Assembly (NCBI RefSeq): GCF_046098205.1
Contig: NZ_JBJURJ010000022.1
Location: 54,121 to 118,120, forward strand
DNA length: 64,000 nucleotides
From: Paenibacillus_AR mesotrionivorans
Lineage (GTDB): Bacteria; Bacillota; Bacilli; Paenibacillales; NBRC-103111
Reading direction: 5' to 3'
Positions 1 through 8,737 of the stretch are shown piece after piece. A program made the position numbers and the translations under genes. The notes beneath the pieces are model-generated. The model was not told the DNA's origin, searched no databases, and was given only the letters and a program-made list of their open reading frames with translations. Each line of letters opens with the position of its first letter. The first letter of the stretch is position 1.

Positions 1-343
1 CCCCGCCCACCTCCGGGTCCCGGTAATAGTCCAGCAGCCGCCTGGCCCAATCCTTCCAGGGCACCGCGTCATCATCGATGAAGGCGACAATGTCGCCGGA
101 GGCATGCTCTACTCCCGTCTGCATGGCGTGGATGACGCCGGGTTTGGAAACCTGCACGTGGCGCTTGATGTAACCTGCGGGAGCCCCCTCCCACTGTTCC
201 ACAAACTCCAGCGTGCCGGCATCCTCCTCACGGCAAACCACAATCACTTCATCCGGCCGCCGCTCCTGGGCGTCGATGCCCGCCAGGCAATTGGCCAGCT
301 CCTGCGGACGTTTGTAAGAAGGGATTACCACAGTTAACATCAT
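1..343 (-). CDS. Glycosyltransferase family 2, partial (runs off window start)
   Basis: The N-terminal ~114 residues are visible, starting MLTVVIPSYKRPQELANC, the typical GT-A fold opening of family 2 transferases. An acidic DDD motif (FIDDDAVPWKDW) marks the nucleotide-sugar/metal site. The start is one of two adjacent ATGs (343 or 340) behind an AAAGGA ribosome site. The gene is the last visible member of the exopolysaccharide operon, 28 bases after the flippase stop, so it probably adds a sugar to the lipid-linked repeat unit on the cytoplasmic face. The acceptor and sugar cannot be told. The C-terminus lies outside the window. Confidence 0.85.
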   Translation of the reverse strand, partial: MMLTVVIPSYKRPQELANCLAGIDAQERRPDEVIVVCREEDAGTLEFVEQWEGAPAGYIKRHVQVSKPGVIHAMQTGVEHASGDIVAFIDDDAVPWKDWARRLLDYYRDPEVGG

Positions 344-371
344 GCTATCTACCATCCTTTATAAGCACATT

Positions 372-1676
372 TCATTGGGGAACCTTAGGCAAGGGCTTCT
401 TCAGCTGAAATCCGCGCAGGAGTGCCAGCACCTCTCCCGGCTGGAGCCGGAACAGTCCGGCAACCGGGACCTTGAGCTTTTTGGCCTGGACGATCAGATA
501 TCCCCACTTGGCCAGGTTTGCCGTACCCAATGCCCAAGCCGCTCCGGCAGCGCCTGTAAAACGAACCAGAATCAGCAGCGCCCCGAAGCCGGTGACCAAG
601 CCGATAATTTCCGTCTTGCTCAACACATTGAACTTGCCCTCGGCGGCGAAAAAGTTAAGCAGAATGGAGTAGCCGATTTTCACCGGCGATGTGAGCAGCA
701 GAATGATCCCCAACAGCACCGCTTCGGAAAACTCCTGTCCGTACATAAACGGAATCACAAACGGCAGCACCAGACAGCCGCAAGCGGCAGCCACCGCCGT
801 CCCATAAAAGAAGATGGCATGGATCCGGCTGACCTCCCGCCTCCGCTGCTCCCCGGAGAAGTCCATCAGGCGCGGCGCCAGAAATACGTTCAAGGCTCCG
901 TACAGAATGGAGGGGAGAATACTGCCGATGCTGGAGGCGACGGTGTAGATGCCCAGCGCATACGCGCTTAGGGTCAGCGACAGCAGAATCTGATCGAAGC
1001 TTCCGCCGAACACCTGCACCAGTGAGGATGCGTAGATTTTCACACCGTATTGGAGGAGCATTTTCGCATTGGCAAACAGCCGGGTAAACTTAGGTCTCAT
1101 CACCTTAAAGATCCAGTAGATGATGAGGAAAAAGGTGCCCGCTCCCCAGATGACATTCAGCAGGATAATGTTGAACACGGTGACATTGCCGGTAAGAATC
1201 AGCCCGGCTAGGGCTGCCAGTGTGCCCAGGGGATTGAGGATCCGGGTGAGCAGCACCTTGCGGAAGCTGTTGAAGCTCTGCAGAGTGCCAATCAGACCGT
1301 CCGTCATCACGGCGAAGGGCAAGGCCAGCAGCGCCAGCTGCCCCAGCAGAATCATCTCCCGGGTTTCGCCGGACATAATCACCAGAGTCAGGAGCTGGCA
1401 GATGACCAGGGCGGCCAGCCCTACCAAGGCTCCCGTCATCAGAAAAGCGCCGAAGATTTCACGCTGCTTTTCCTTGAAGTTTTTGCCCAGGTAGATCATG
1501 GCGCCGGGAAGCCCCAGAGTGGACAGCCCGGCGAACAGAACCGCCCAGCGGGTAGCCATCGCCAGCTCGCCACGCCCGTACGGGCCCAGATAACGGGCCA
1601 TGATAATACCCGTACCCATATTTAGCGCCATCACCAGAATGTTGACGGCGAAGCTGGAGAAGAATAATTTTTTCAT
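372..1676 (-). CDS. Polysaccharide flippase (Wzx-like, MATE/MOP superfamily)
   Basis: This 434-residue, very hydrophobic protein has about twelve predicted membrane segments, starting MKKLFFSSFAVNILVMALNM, a common opening of polysaccharide/O-antigen transporters. The length is normal for Wzx. Its expected role is to flip undecaprenyl-diphosphate-linked repeat units across the membrane, where the polymerase encoded at 2817-4322 joins them. The start lies 3 bases after the stop of the preceding GT4 gene, with only a weak ribosome site, which suggests translational coupling. Family assignment is firm. The polysaccharide it serves is inferred from context. Confidence 0.88.
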   Translation of the reverse strand: MKKLFFSSFAVNILVMALNMGTGIIMARYLGPYGRGELAMATRWAVLFAGLSTLGLPGAMIYLGKNFKEKQREIFGAFLMTGALVGLAALVICQLLTLVIMSGETREMILLGQLALLALPFAVMTDGLIGTLQSFNSFRKVLLTRILNPLGTLAALAGLILTGNVTVFNIILLNVIWGAGTFFLIIYWIFKVMRPKFTRLFANAKMLLQYGVKIYASSLVQVFGGSFDQILLSLTLSAYALGIYTVASSIGSILPSILYGALNVFLAPRLMDFSGEQRRREVSRIHAIFFYGTAVAAACGCLVLPFVIPFMYGQEFSEAVLLGIILLLTSPVKIGYSILLNFFAAEGKFNVLSKTEIIGLVTGFGALLILVRFTGAAGAAWALGTANLAKWGYLIVQAKKLKVPVAGLFRLQPGEVLALLRGFQLKKPLPKVPQ

Positions 1677-1679
1677 AGG

Positions 1680-2798
1680 CTATCCGTTGGCCATCCTCTC
1701 TTCCATAACATGGGCGAACCGGTCCGCCATAATCCGTGCGGTAAAGCGGGAATCGATGGTTTTCTTCGCCTCATCGCCCACCCTGCGGGTCAGGTTCCGG
1801 TCTCCGTAAACCTCGGCCATATAACGGGCCAGCTCCTCGGCGCTGCCGTCGTAGAGATAACCGTCTACCCCGTGCCGGATAATTTCGGCGGGACCACCCT
1901 TACCCACAGCCAGCACCGGCCTTCCTGCTGCCATCGCCTCCACCACAACCATACCGAAGGGCTCGAACAGGGAGCTGTGCACCACCGCATCGCTGGCGGA
2001 GATGAACCGCTCCACCTGATGCTGATGGCCGGCGAAGATGACCTGCTCCTCAAGGCCGCTGCGGGCAACCAGATCCTTCAGCCCGGCTTCATAATCCTTT
2101 TCCACTCCGAATTGCGCTCCGCCTACAATCAGCAGGCGTGCATGCTGACCGGCCAATGCTTCCTTGAAGGCTTCGATTACCACATCAGTCCGTTTCCAGC
2201 GCTGGAGTCTGCCGATGAAGGCAAACACAAAAGCATCCTCCGGGATGTTATACTCCCGGCGGATGGCCGTCCGCAGCTCGCTGCTATAGAAAAATGTCTC
2301 CTTGTTGATGCCGGGATAATTGACATCCACGTATTTTTTGGGACTTAATGAAGCCTGGGCGTCCCGGACGCTTTGGGAGGGACAAAGGATAGCCTCCGCC
2401 GGAATCCGGCTGACCACCTTGTCGAAGAGCGTTCCTGTGGGAACCCCATGCTGCCACCAAATACTGGGTTTGCCCTCCAGCATAGCAGCCACTCCTCCGT
2501 AAAAATGGGGCTTGGGCGCCCAGCTCACCACCATCTGCGCTCCCGACTGGCGGATCACCCGGCGGATGAAGGAGATGCTTTTCCAATATTCTCTGGGGCT
2601 GCGGATGCGCCCGGAGTTGACCACATGGACATTGCAGCCAAAACCCTTGGCCGCCTCCACCAGCCTGCCCTCCGACAGGAAGATCATTTCCACCTGGAAT
2701 TTTTCCTTGTCCAGATGGGCCAGCATATCCATCAGCACCCGTTCGGCGCCTCCCAGCTCCGCTACGTGGTTGACTACAACAATCCGTTTTCCCGACAT
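1680..2798 (-). CDS. Glycosyltransferase family 4 (GT-B)
   Basis: The protein has 372 residues. The N-terminal Rossmann half begins KRIVVVNHVAELGGAERVL, with the AELGGAERV signature of group 1 transferases. The C-terminal half carries the retaining-GT4 donor site, seen as HSSLFEPFGMVVVEAMAAG, in which the Glu of EPFG and the EAMA Glu are the family's conserved acids. The start ATG follows AAAGGAG by 8 bases. It lies between the polymerase and flippase genes in the exopolysaccharide operon and should add one sugar to the lipid-linked intermediate. Donor and linkage cannot be read from the sequence. Confidence 0.9.
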   Translation of the reverse strand: MSGKRIVVVNHVAELGGAERVLMDMLAHLDKEKFQVEMIFLSEGRLVEAAKGFGCNVHVVNSGRIRSPREYWKSISFIRRVIRQSGAQMVVSWAPKPHFYGGVAAMLEGKPSIWWQHGVPTGTLFDKVVSRIPAEAILCPSQSVRDAQASLSPKKYVDVNYPGINKETFFYSSELRTAIRREYNIPEDAFVFAFIGRLQRWKRTDVVIEAFKEALAGQHARLLIVGGAQFGVEKDYEAGLKDLVARSGLEEQVIFAGHQHQVERFISASDAVVHSSLFEPFGMVVVEAMAAGRPVLAVGKGGPAEIIRHGVDGYLYDGSAEELARYMAEVYGDRNLTRRVGDEAKKTIDSRFTARIMADRFAHVMEERMANG

Positions 2799-2816
2799 AT
2801 GGACGTCTCCTTTATC

Positions 2817-4322
2817 CTAAGAAGTGAGCTTTGCATTCGCTTCACCTTGGGGAGCTGGTTTTTCCTGCGGCGGCATAAAGGCCAAGCCGGTGAAGAGCCA
2901 GAATATTACGGCGCTTAATCCCTCTAGCCCTCCTCCGAAGAAGAATGCCGCCATCAGCTGCAGGATCGTGGACAACGCAAGAGGCACATAAGGATTATCC
3001 TCCTGCGGTATCGACCGGATACGCCGGTAATAGAGCAGTACGGCCCGGAAGAACAACAGCCCTCCGATCAAGCCGTAGGTAGCGAAGGTTCCCAGGTACC
3101 CGTTGTCTACTGAACCAAGGCCTGCGAAACCCTCCCCATCCCCCAGCTTGCTGGAGCTTTGGCCGATACTGCCGAAGCCCATGCCAAAAGGCTGCTTTAG
3201 GATCTCCGGCACCGCATGGAGCGCCAGCCCGATGCGGGCGTTGAAGGAGCCGTCCTCCTCCAGATTCCCCAAGGTTCCCACCCGATCCGTCAACTGCTCC
3301 GAATTGGGCAGAAGCGGCAATGCCAGCATGGCAGCAGCCGATACGGCTGTCAGGGTAAGGATGATTTTCAGGCGGCTTGCGCTTTTGGCGAAAAGAACAT
3401 ACACCAGAATGCCCACGATCAGGGTCACCCAAGCTGAGCGGACCAGCGTGGTGCCCAGGGTGGAGAGCACGATGAGAATACCCAGCAGCCCAAAAGGGCC
3501 CCGCCATTTGCGGTTGACCACCATGGGAATGAGAGCCGAGATCAGGAAGATGGCCAGCGGCCCCGTCGAGTTCATGGTGGAGAACACCCGGAACTGCATG
3601 GGAGCGGGCTTGCCCAGCGAAATCATCTTGGCTCCGTACATCCACATGAGATCCCAAGGCGGAAGGTAGATGTACTGAATCCAGCCGTAAATGGAGAGCA
3701 GCACCGCCAGCGTGGCGTACATGGCCATGAAGCGGTCCTTCTCCTCCCTTTTGAGGGGATGGCTGATCAGATAAATGAAGATACACAACGGCGCTACCGC
3801 CGTCAGCACCGTGTACAGCCCCGCCGCCTGGTTGATGACAATCCCGATCACCGCCGCATATCCGAAGGGAATCAGGAAGGTGGCGATCATGGAGCGGATG
3901 GGCTTGTTCTCCGGAATCCCTTTATTCAGGATCCTCAGGAGCAGCATGCCTGTGGTCAACAACGGCAGCAGGCTGATTAACGATACGGCATGATAATAGC
4001 CCATATAGTAGTCAGCCAGACGCCTGATTTCCGGGGCTACTGCCCACATAAGGCTGATGTAAATGAGAAGCCCGTTGCCCTTGGCCAAAGCCAGAAGAAA
4101 CGCCGGCAGCAAAAACGCGGTGAGGCCGATGAGCTGCACCACCATGGTTTTGTTGAAGGAGGTATACTTCCCCAGGTATAAGCAGCCGCCCAGCATAATA
4201 GCCGCCATAATCAGGTTGCGCAGCCAGACCTGCCGCTGCAGCCAGTTCACCATTAACGTCAAGCGGTCAGTCACTACATCCCAAAAACGTAACCCCCAGT
4301 TGAAAATCGGATTATCAAACAT
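2817..4322 (-). CDS. O-antigen ligase/polymerase family membrane protein (Wzy-like)
   Basis: A ~501-residue multi-pass membrane protein. The start chosen is the ATG at 4322 (MFDNPIFNW...), because it overlaps the stop of the upstream GT4 gene as ATGTTTGA. A longer reading to 4364 would overlap that gene by 50 bases. A large polar loop after the RSAWVTLIVG segment is the hallmark of the O-antigen ligase/polymerase fold, in which an Arg in the loop region handles the lipid-linked donor. In a Wzx/Wzy pathway with the flippase at 372-1676 and the chain-length regulator at 9388-10125, the polymerase role is the best fit. A ligase role cannot be excluded. Confidence 0.82.
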   Translation of the reverse strand: MFDNPIFNWGLRFWDVVTDRLTLMVNWLQRQVWLRNLIMAAIMLGGCLYLGKYTSFNKTMVVQLIGLTAFLLPAFLLALAKGNGLLIYISLMWAVAPEIRRLADYYMGYYHAVSLISLLPLLTTGMLLLRILNKGIPENKPIRSMIATFLIPFGYAAVIGIVINQAAGLYTVLTAVAPLCIFIYLISHPLKREEKDRFMAMYATLAVLLSIYGWIQYIYLPPWDLMWMYGAKMISLGKPAPMQFRVFSTMNSTGPLAIFLISALIPMVVNRKWRGPFGLLGILIVLSTLGTTLVRSAWVTLIVGILVYVLFAKSASRLKIILTLTAVSAAAMLALPLLPNSEQLTDRVGTLGNLEEDGSFNARIGLALHAVPEILKQPFGMGFGSIGQSSSKLGDGEGFAGLGSVDNGYLGTFATYGLIGGLLFFRAVLLYYRRIRSIPQEDNPYVPLALSTILQLMAAFFFGGGLEGLSAVIFWLFTGLAFMPPQEKPAPQGEANAKLTS

Positions 4323-5361
4323 AGGCCAGATACTGGCGGATGATAGCAGGCCAGGAATGGTCATCCGCCCATTCCAAAGCCGCTTCCACCATGTCCCGGT
4401 GAGCTTGGGGATTCAAGAGAGCGCCGGTCAGACTATCTGCCAGCTGGTGGTCCTGCACGATGCTGCCGAACCTGCCATGCTGGAGAATTTCATTGGCACC
4501 CGGGTTGGGGGTGGTAACCACGAGAGTGCCGCTTGCCATTGCTTCCAGATAAGGGATACCGAAGCCTTCGTAGGTGGAGGGCATGCTGAATACATGGGCT
4601 CTGCGGTACAGACCGGCCAGCTCTTCAATGCCCAGGTTCTTATAATAGGTGACCCCTTCCGCATCAGGCCCTTTATCGCTGACCATCCACAGCTGGGCCT
4701 CCGGAACTTGGGGTTTGATGACAGTATTGAACAGCTCCAGCAGCCATCTGCCCCGCTTGCGGCTGTCCAGCCCGCCGACGAAGAGGATCGTCGGAGCCTC
4801 TTCCTTCGGACCGGGATGGAAGATCCGGCGGTCCACAGGCAAATGCACGATTTTGTCGGAGGAGCGTGTGGGATACAGCTTGCGGGTGTCTGCGGAGTTA
4901 AACAGCGTGGCATCGGACCGCAGGGAGGAGAAAAGCTCCAGCAGATACAAAAAAGACAGGTTCACCTTGCGAACCAGTCTTTTGTTATGCTGCATTTCCC
5001 TTAGGGCGCTGCCGTGCATGATGCGGAGCCACTTGGCGCCGCTGCGCTTCATGGCCCAATCGTCGCCGCTGGAGAGCACCAGGTCATATGGGCGGAAGTC
5101 CAGCTTCCGGCTCTTGAGCGGAGCCACATAATACCGGTAGAATCTGCCCTTTTCCTCCTCGCCCGCCCCTTCCACGATAATGGTCTTGTAATCCACACCC
5201 GGAATGGTGGGCTGGGAGGTAAAGGCTGTGACATCATGCCCCATCTCCGAAAGGGCACTGCACAGCCGGTGGTTGAAGTGGCTGACCCCCCCGGTTTTTT
5301 GGTTCACCCGGGGGAGCTCAAAAGCCACAACCGCTATTTTTAATGGAACGATTGTGCTCAT
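4315..5361 (-). CDS. Glycosyltransferase family 4 (GT-B)
   Basis: This 348-residue group 1 transferase has an N-terminal motif VNQKTGGVSHFNHRLCSAL (glycine-rich acceptor-side loop) and a C-terminal donor-site signature STYEGFGIPYLEAMASG with the conserved acids of the EX7E pattern. Its last codons overlap the start of the polymerase gene, so the two are translationally coupled. A GGAGAG ribosome site lies about 11 bases upstream of the ATG. It belongs to the exopolysaccharide operon and is expected to extend the undecaprenyl-linked repeat unit. The sugar specificity is unknown. Confidence 0.9.
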   Translation of the reverse strand: MSTIVPLKIAVVAFELPRVNQKTGGVSHFNHRLCSALSEMGHDVTAFTSQPTIPGVDYKTIIVEGAGEEEKGRFYRYYVAPLKSRKLDFRPYDLVLSSGDDWAMKRSGAKWLRIMHGSALREMQHNKRLVRKVNLSFLYLLELFSSLRSDATLFNSADTRKLYPTRSSDKIVHLPVDRRIFHPGPKEEAPTILFVGGLDSRKRGRWLLELFNTVIKPQVPEAQLWMVSDKGPDAEGVTYYKNLGIEELAGLYRRAHVFSMPSTYEGFGIPYLEAMASGTLVVTTPNPGANEILQHGRFGSIVQDHQLADSLTGALLNPQAHRDMVEAALEWADDHSWPAIIRQYLAYV

Positions 5362-5386
5362 AGGCTAGACACTCTCCAGATTCAAG

Positions 5387-6727
5387 TTAGAATTTCAGTG
5401 TAACGGGCCCCTCTTCCTTGCGGGAGGTGCCGGGAATGCCGATGCCGTGGTAGTCCAGCCCGGCCCGGGCATTTTCGGGGATGGCGTTGCGTCCGTCAAT
5501 GAGCAGCGGCCGCTTCATCAGCCCCGGCGCTGCAGCCGGTACGGTGCGCAGATATTCCGGCCACTCCGTGACCAGAAGGGCCGCCTCCGCATCCTGGAGG
5601 CATTCCTCGCAATCCTTTGCGAAGTGGACGCCCGCCGGCAGCAGCTCCTTGGCCTTCTCCATGGCTATGGGATCATGGACCCACACTTCCGCGCCCAAGG
5701 CTAGCAGCTCTTGGATCACGGGAATGCTGGGCGCCTCCCGCAGGTCGTCGGTGGCGGGTTTGAAGGTCAGCCCCAGCACTGCGATCTTGCGGCCGGCCAG
5801 TTCTCCCAGCTCCCGGCGCAGCTTCTGGACCATCATATACCGCTGGTCGTTATTCACCTCGATCACAGCGGACAGCAGCTTGAAGTTGTAGCCGCTGGTA
5901 TCGGCGATGTACTGCAGTGCCCGTGTGTCCTTGGGGAAGCAGCTGCCACCGTAGCCGATGCCGGCATTCAGGAAGGCCGGCCCGATCCGGTGGTCGGAGC
6001 CGATCACCTCGGCAATCTTCAGCACATCTGCTCCTACACAGTCGCAGACATTGGCCATTTCATTAATGAAGGAAATCTTCATGGCCAGGAAGGCGTTGGC
6101 CGCATATTTAGCCAGCTCTGCGCTTCGCAGGTCCACATGCAGGAAGGGGATCTTCTCCTGATCCAGAAGCGGTTTGTAGACGCTCTGGAGAATGCGGGCC
6201 GCCCGTTCGCTGCCCCCGGCCACAATCCGTTCGGGATGCAGCGTGTCATATACGGCCCGCCCCTGCCGAAGGAACTCGGGGTTGGAGGCGATATCCACCA
6301 CCTGCCCCATCCCTCTTCTGCGGATTTCGTCCATAAAGCGGTCCGCCGTTCCTACGGGGACAGTGCTTTTGTTGACCAGAAGCGTCGGAGTGGCCTTATG
6401 TGCCAGGGTCTTCAGTACATTGTCGAAGGCCTCGTGCAAGTAGCTCAGGTTGGGAGAGCCGTCGGCATTGGCCGGTGTCCCCACGGCAATAAAGACCACA
6501 TCCGATTCCAATATGGCTTCCCGGTAGGAGGTGGTGAAGGTCAAACGGGAGCGGGACTTGGCCATCAGCTCCTCCAAATCGGGCTCGTAGATCGGCGGTA
6601 TGCCCTTGTTCAAGAGCTCTACCTTGGCTTCATCAATATCCGCACACACAACCTTGTGCCCCAAGTGGGCCAGGGCCACGCCTGTGGTCAATCCCACATA
6701 TCCTGTGCCGATTACCGAAATATTCAT
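5387..6727 (-). CDS. ugd: UDP-glucose 6-dehydrogenase
   Basis: The protein oxidises UDP-glucose to UDP-glucuronate with two NAD+. It has 446 residues when started at the ATG at 6727 (MNISVIGTGYVGLTTGVALA), which has GGGAG 8 bases upstream. An in-frame TTG 15 bases further up is less likely. The N-terminal NAD-binding GTGYVG motif and the catalytic Cys motif GGSCFPKDTRAL are both intact, as is the C-terminal UDP-binding domain. It lies in the exopolysaccharide operon with galU, so the polymer probably contains glucuronic acid or a sugar derived from it, which would make it acidic. That composition is an inference from gene content. Confidence 0.95.
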   Translation of the reverse strand: MNISVIGTGYVGLTTGVALAHLGHKVVCADIDEAKVELLNKGIPPIYEPDLEELMAKSRSRLTFTTSYREAILESDVVFIAVGTPANADGSPNLSYLHEAFDNVLKTLAHKATPTLLVNKSTVPVGTADRFMDEIRRRGMGQVVDIASNPEFLRQGRAVYDTLHPERIVAGGSERAARILQSVYKPLLDQEKIPFLHVDLRSAELAKYAANAFLAMKISFINEMANVCDCVGADVLKIAEVIGSDHRIGPAFLNAGIGYGGSCFPKDTRALQYIADTSGYNFKLLSAVIEVNNDQRYMMVQKLRRELGELAGRKIAVLGLTFKPATDDLREAPSIPVIQELLALGAEVWVHDPIAMEKAKELLPAGVHFAKDCEECLQDAEAALLVTEWPEYLRTVPAAAPGLMKRPLLIDGRNAIPENARAGLDYHGIGIPGTSRKEEGPVTLKF

Positions 6728-6830
6728 GCTTAACGCTCCCAACGTTTAATTTTTCATGGCTTATCTGGGGGCTCCCCCGAAAGGTATCGGATTAAGCTTC
6801 AGAGCTTCGCTTCACTTTTGGGGGATAATT

Positions 6831-7523
6831 TTAGTACGCGCTGTTCGGCGCGATCATGATCTTGACCGTACGGATGATCAGCTTCACATCATAGAAGAAG
6901 CTGCGCTTCTCTATATAATGAAGGTCCAGCTCCACCATCTCGTCGAAGGAGAGGCTGTTGCGTCCGCTCACCTGCCACAGGCCGGTGCAGCCCGGTGTAA
7001 CCAATAGACGCTGGCGGTCAAAGTGGGAGTATTCCTCCACTTCACGGGGAAGGGAAGGCCGCGGCCCAACCAGGCTCATGTCTCCCCGCAGCACGTTCCA
7101 CAGCTGGGGCAGCTCATCGATGCTGGTTTTGCGGATGAAGCGTCCGATCCGGGTAACCCGGGGGTCATTCTTCATTTTGAACATGGCCCCGCCAACTTCA
7201 TTCTGATCCAGCAGCTCATCGAGCAGCGCTTCCGCATTGGCTATCATCGAGCGGAATTTATACATGTGGAATTCCCTGCCGTCCTTGCCCACCCGAACTT
7301 GCTTGAAGAAGACGGAGCCTTTGGGATCTTCAAGCTTGATGAGAGCCGCCACAATTGCGAACAACGGGGTCAACAGCAACAACCCGGCGAGCGCGCCGAA
7401 AAAATCCAGCAGCCTCTTGGTTGCCAGATACAGCTTGCGTTCGTTGGGATTGACCGATGCGGCTGTATCGGAATATACAGCCCGGGATGGCAGCGCCTGT
7501 CCATCGAATGAATAATTAGGCAT
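6831..7523 (-). CDS. Undecaprenyl-phosphate sugar phosphotransferase (WcaJ/WbaP-type PGT)
   Basis: The protein has 230 residues, a single N-terminal hydrophobic segment (FFGALAGLLLLTPLFAIVAA) and a cytoplasmic catalytic domain. The monotopic phosphoglycosyl transferase signature is clear: KFRSM, then RIGRFIRKTSIDELPQLWN with the catalytic Asp-Glu pair, then VGPRPSLP. It transfers a sugar-1-phosphate from a UDP-sugar to undecaprenyl phosphate, the first membrane step of repeat-unit synthesis. It is the short form without the extra N-terminal helices of WbaP. The ATG follows AAAGGAG by 9 bases. Its place in the exopolysaccharide operon fits an initiating transferase. Whether it uses glucose or galactose cannot be told. 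Confidence 0.92.
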   Translation of the reverse strand: MPNYSFDGQALPSRAVYSDTAASVNPNERKLYLATKRLLDFFGALAGLLLLTPLFAIVAALIKLEDPKGSVFFKQVRVGKDGREFHMYKFRSMIANAEALLDELLDQNEVGGAMFKMKNDPRVTRIGRFIRKTSIDELPQLWNVLRGDMSLVGPRPSLPREVEEYSHFDRQRLLVTPGCTGLWQVSGRNSLSFDEMVELDLHYIEKRSFFYDVKLIIRTVKIMIAPNSAY

Positions 7524-7539
7524 GATTCCACACTCCTTT

Positions 7540-8433
7540 TTAACCGATCACACGCGGCATAAATTCTTTAGTATTGACCATCCGCTCCAGCTCCTGCATC
7601 AGCGGCTGGCGCAGCTCCGGATTGCATAGGGCAAATTCCAGCGTCGTCAGGATAAAGCCCAGCTTCTCGCCCACATCATAACGTTTGCCTTGGAAATGGT
7701 ACGCGAATACCTTCTGTGCATCATTCAGCTTCTGAATGGCGTCAGTGAGCTGGATTTCGCCGCCCGCTCCTTTTTCCTGAAGATCCAGGAAATCAAAAAT
7801 CTCCGGTGTGAGCACATAACGTCCCATAATTGCCAGATTGGAGGGCGCCGTACCAAAAGGCGGCTTCTCTACAAAATTCCGGACCTGATACAGTAGGCCA
7901 TCCTTCATAATTGGGTCTACTATGCCGTAACGCTGGGTTTCCTGGTCGGATACCGGCTGGACGCCGATGACCGAGCAGCCCGTCTTTTCATATTGGCTGA
8001 TCAGCTGCTTGGTGCAGGGCTGTTCTCCGCTGACAATGTCGTCTCCCAATAACACGGCGAATGGCTCATCCCCGATGAAGCGACGGGCGCACCAGACGGC
8101 GTGGCCCAGTCCCTTGGGCTCCTTTTGACGGATATAATGGATATCCACCTTGGAGGAGCGTTGTACCTCCTCCAGCAGCTTCAGCTTGCCTTTTTCAACA
8201 AGTGTGCTCTCCAACTCGAAGGCATGGTCAAAATGATCCTCGATAGCACGTTTGCCTTTTCCGGTTACAATGATGATATCCTCGATGCCGGAGGCAACCG
8301 CTTCTTCCACGATATATTGGATCGTGGGTTTGTCGATGATGGGCAGCATTTCCTTGGGCATGGCTTTGGTAGCCGGCAAGAAACGGGTTCCCAAACCGGC
8401 AGCAGGAATAATGGCTTTTCTGACTTTTTTCAT
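7540..8433 (-). CDS. galU: UTP-glucose-1-phosphate uridylyltransferase
   Basis: The protein makes UDP-glucose from UTP and glucose-1-phosphate. It has 297 residues, the usual length of GalU/GtaB. It opens with RKAIIPAAGLGTRFLPATKA, the nucleotide-binding loop, followed by KEMLPIIDKPTIQYIVEEA. The substrate-binding stretch FVEKPPFGTAPSNLAIMGRY is also present. The ATG follows AAGGAGG by 7 bases. It is the first gene after the RNA element at 8600-8737 and the terminator at 8483-8555, so its expression and that of everything downstream probably depends on read-through. It supplies UDP-glucose to the dehydrogenase at 5387-6727 and the sugar transferases. Confidence 0.95.
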   Translation of the reverse strand: MKKVRKAIIPAAGLGTRFLPATKAMPKEMLPIIDKPTIQYIVEEAVASGIEDIIIVTGKGKRAIEDHFDHAFELESTLVEKGKLKLLEEVQRSSKVDIHYIRQKEPKGLGHAVWCARRFIGDEPFAVLLGDDIVSGEQPCTKQLISQYEKTGCSVIGVQPVSDQETQRYGIVDPIMKDGLLYQVRNFVEKPPFGTAPSNLAIMGRYVLTPEIFDFLDLQEKGAGGEIQLTDAIQKLNDAQKVFAYHFQGKRYDVGEKLGFILTTLEFALCNPELRQPLMQELERMVNTKEFMPRVIG

Positions 8434-8482
8434 TACGGTTCCTCCTTATAAAGATAATTGGAATGTTTGCTGCGACTTATGG

Positions 8483-8555
8483 AAGTGGATAAAAAAACAA
8501 GCACACCTTCCTTGCCTGGTGGTGGGGAATGTAGGCTTATTTTTCCATCCACTTG
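8483..8555 (-). terminator. Intrinsic terminator inside the EPS operon
   Basis: On the minus strand an imperfect hairpin (AAGCCTACATTCC pairing with GGAAGGTGTGCTT, 8498-8539) is followed by TTTTTTT. Outer arms AAGTGGAT/ATCCACTT enclose the whole. It stands between the kinase gene plus structured RNA and galU. An intrinsic terminator in this position would cut off most of the operon unless overridden. The base pairing is seen directly. Its use as an antitermination target is inferred from the RNA upstream. Confidence 0.6.
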
Positions 8556-8599
8556 GTTGTTTGTTGTGAAAAGGGCATTGAACCCGTCCTCACATCATA

Positions 8600-8737
8600 C
8601 CCTTGACGATTAACGTCTAAGGCCCCGCGGGCCCACAGCATGACCGAGTGCCTACAGTGATACAGGTGCAGTAGACATTACCTGCCGCTTGTGACTCTTG
8701 CCGGCTGCGGCAGCCGTTATGGAAGCTTGCGGGGCTT
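8600..8737 (-). ncRNA. Structured leader-type RNA, candidate EAR (eps-associated) element
   Basis: The stretch between the kinase stop codon and the terminator is full of pairing on the minus strand. A closing stem AAGCCCCGC (8737-8729) pairs with GCGGGGCCTT (8628-8619, one bulge). Inside lie a CGGCT/AGCCG hairpin, CAGGT/ACCTG and an alternative CTAC/GTAG pairing. A GACG-TTAAT-CGTC hairpin follows just outside. In Bacillus subtilis the EAR RNA, a processive antitermination element of about 120 nt, sits at the equivalent place, after the epsA/epsB-type genes. Position, size and structure fit; I could not compare the conserved bases, so the identification is an inference. Confidence 0.5.

Noticed and set aside
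342..971. 209-codon plus-strand frame in the flippase region
   Set aside because: Antisense shadow of the flippase gene; Gln/Arg/Pro-rich without a domain.
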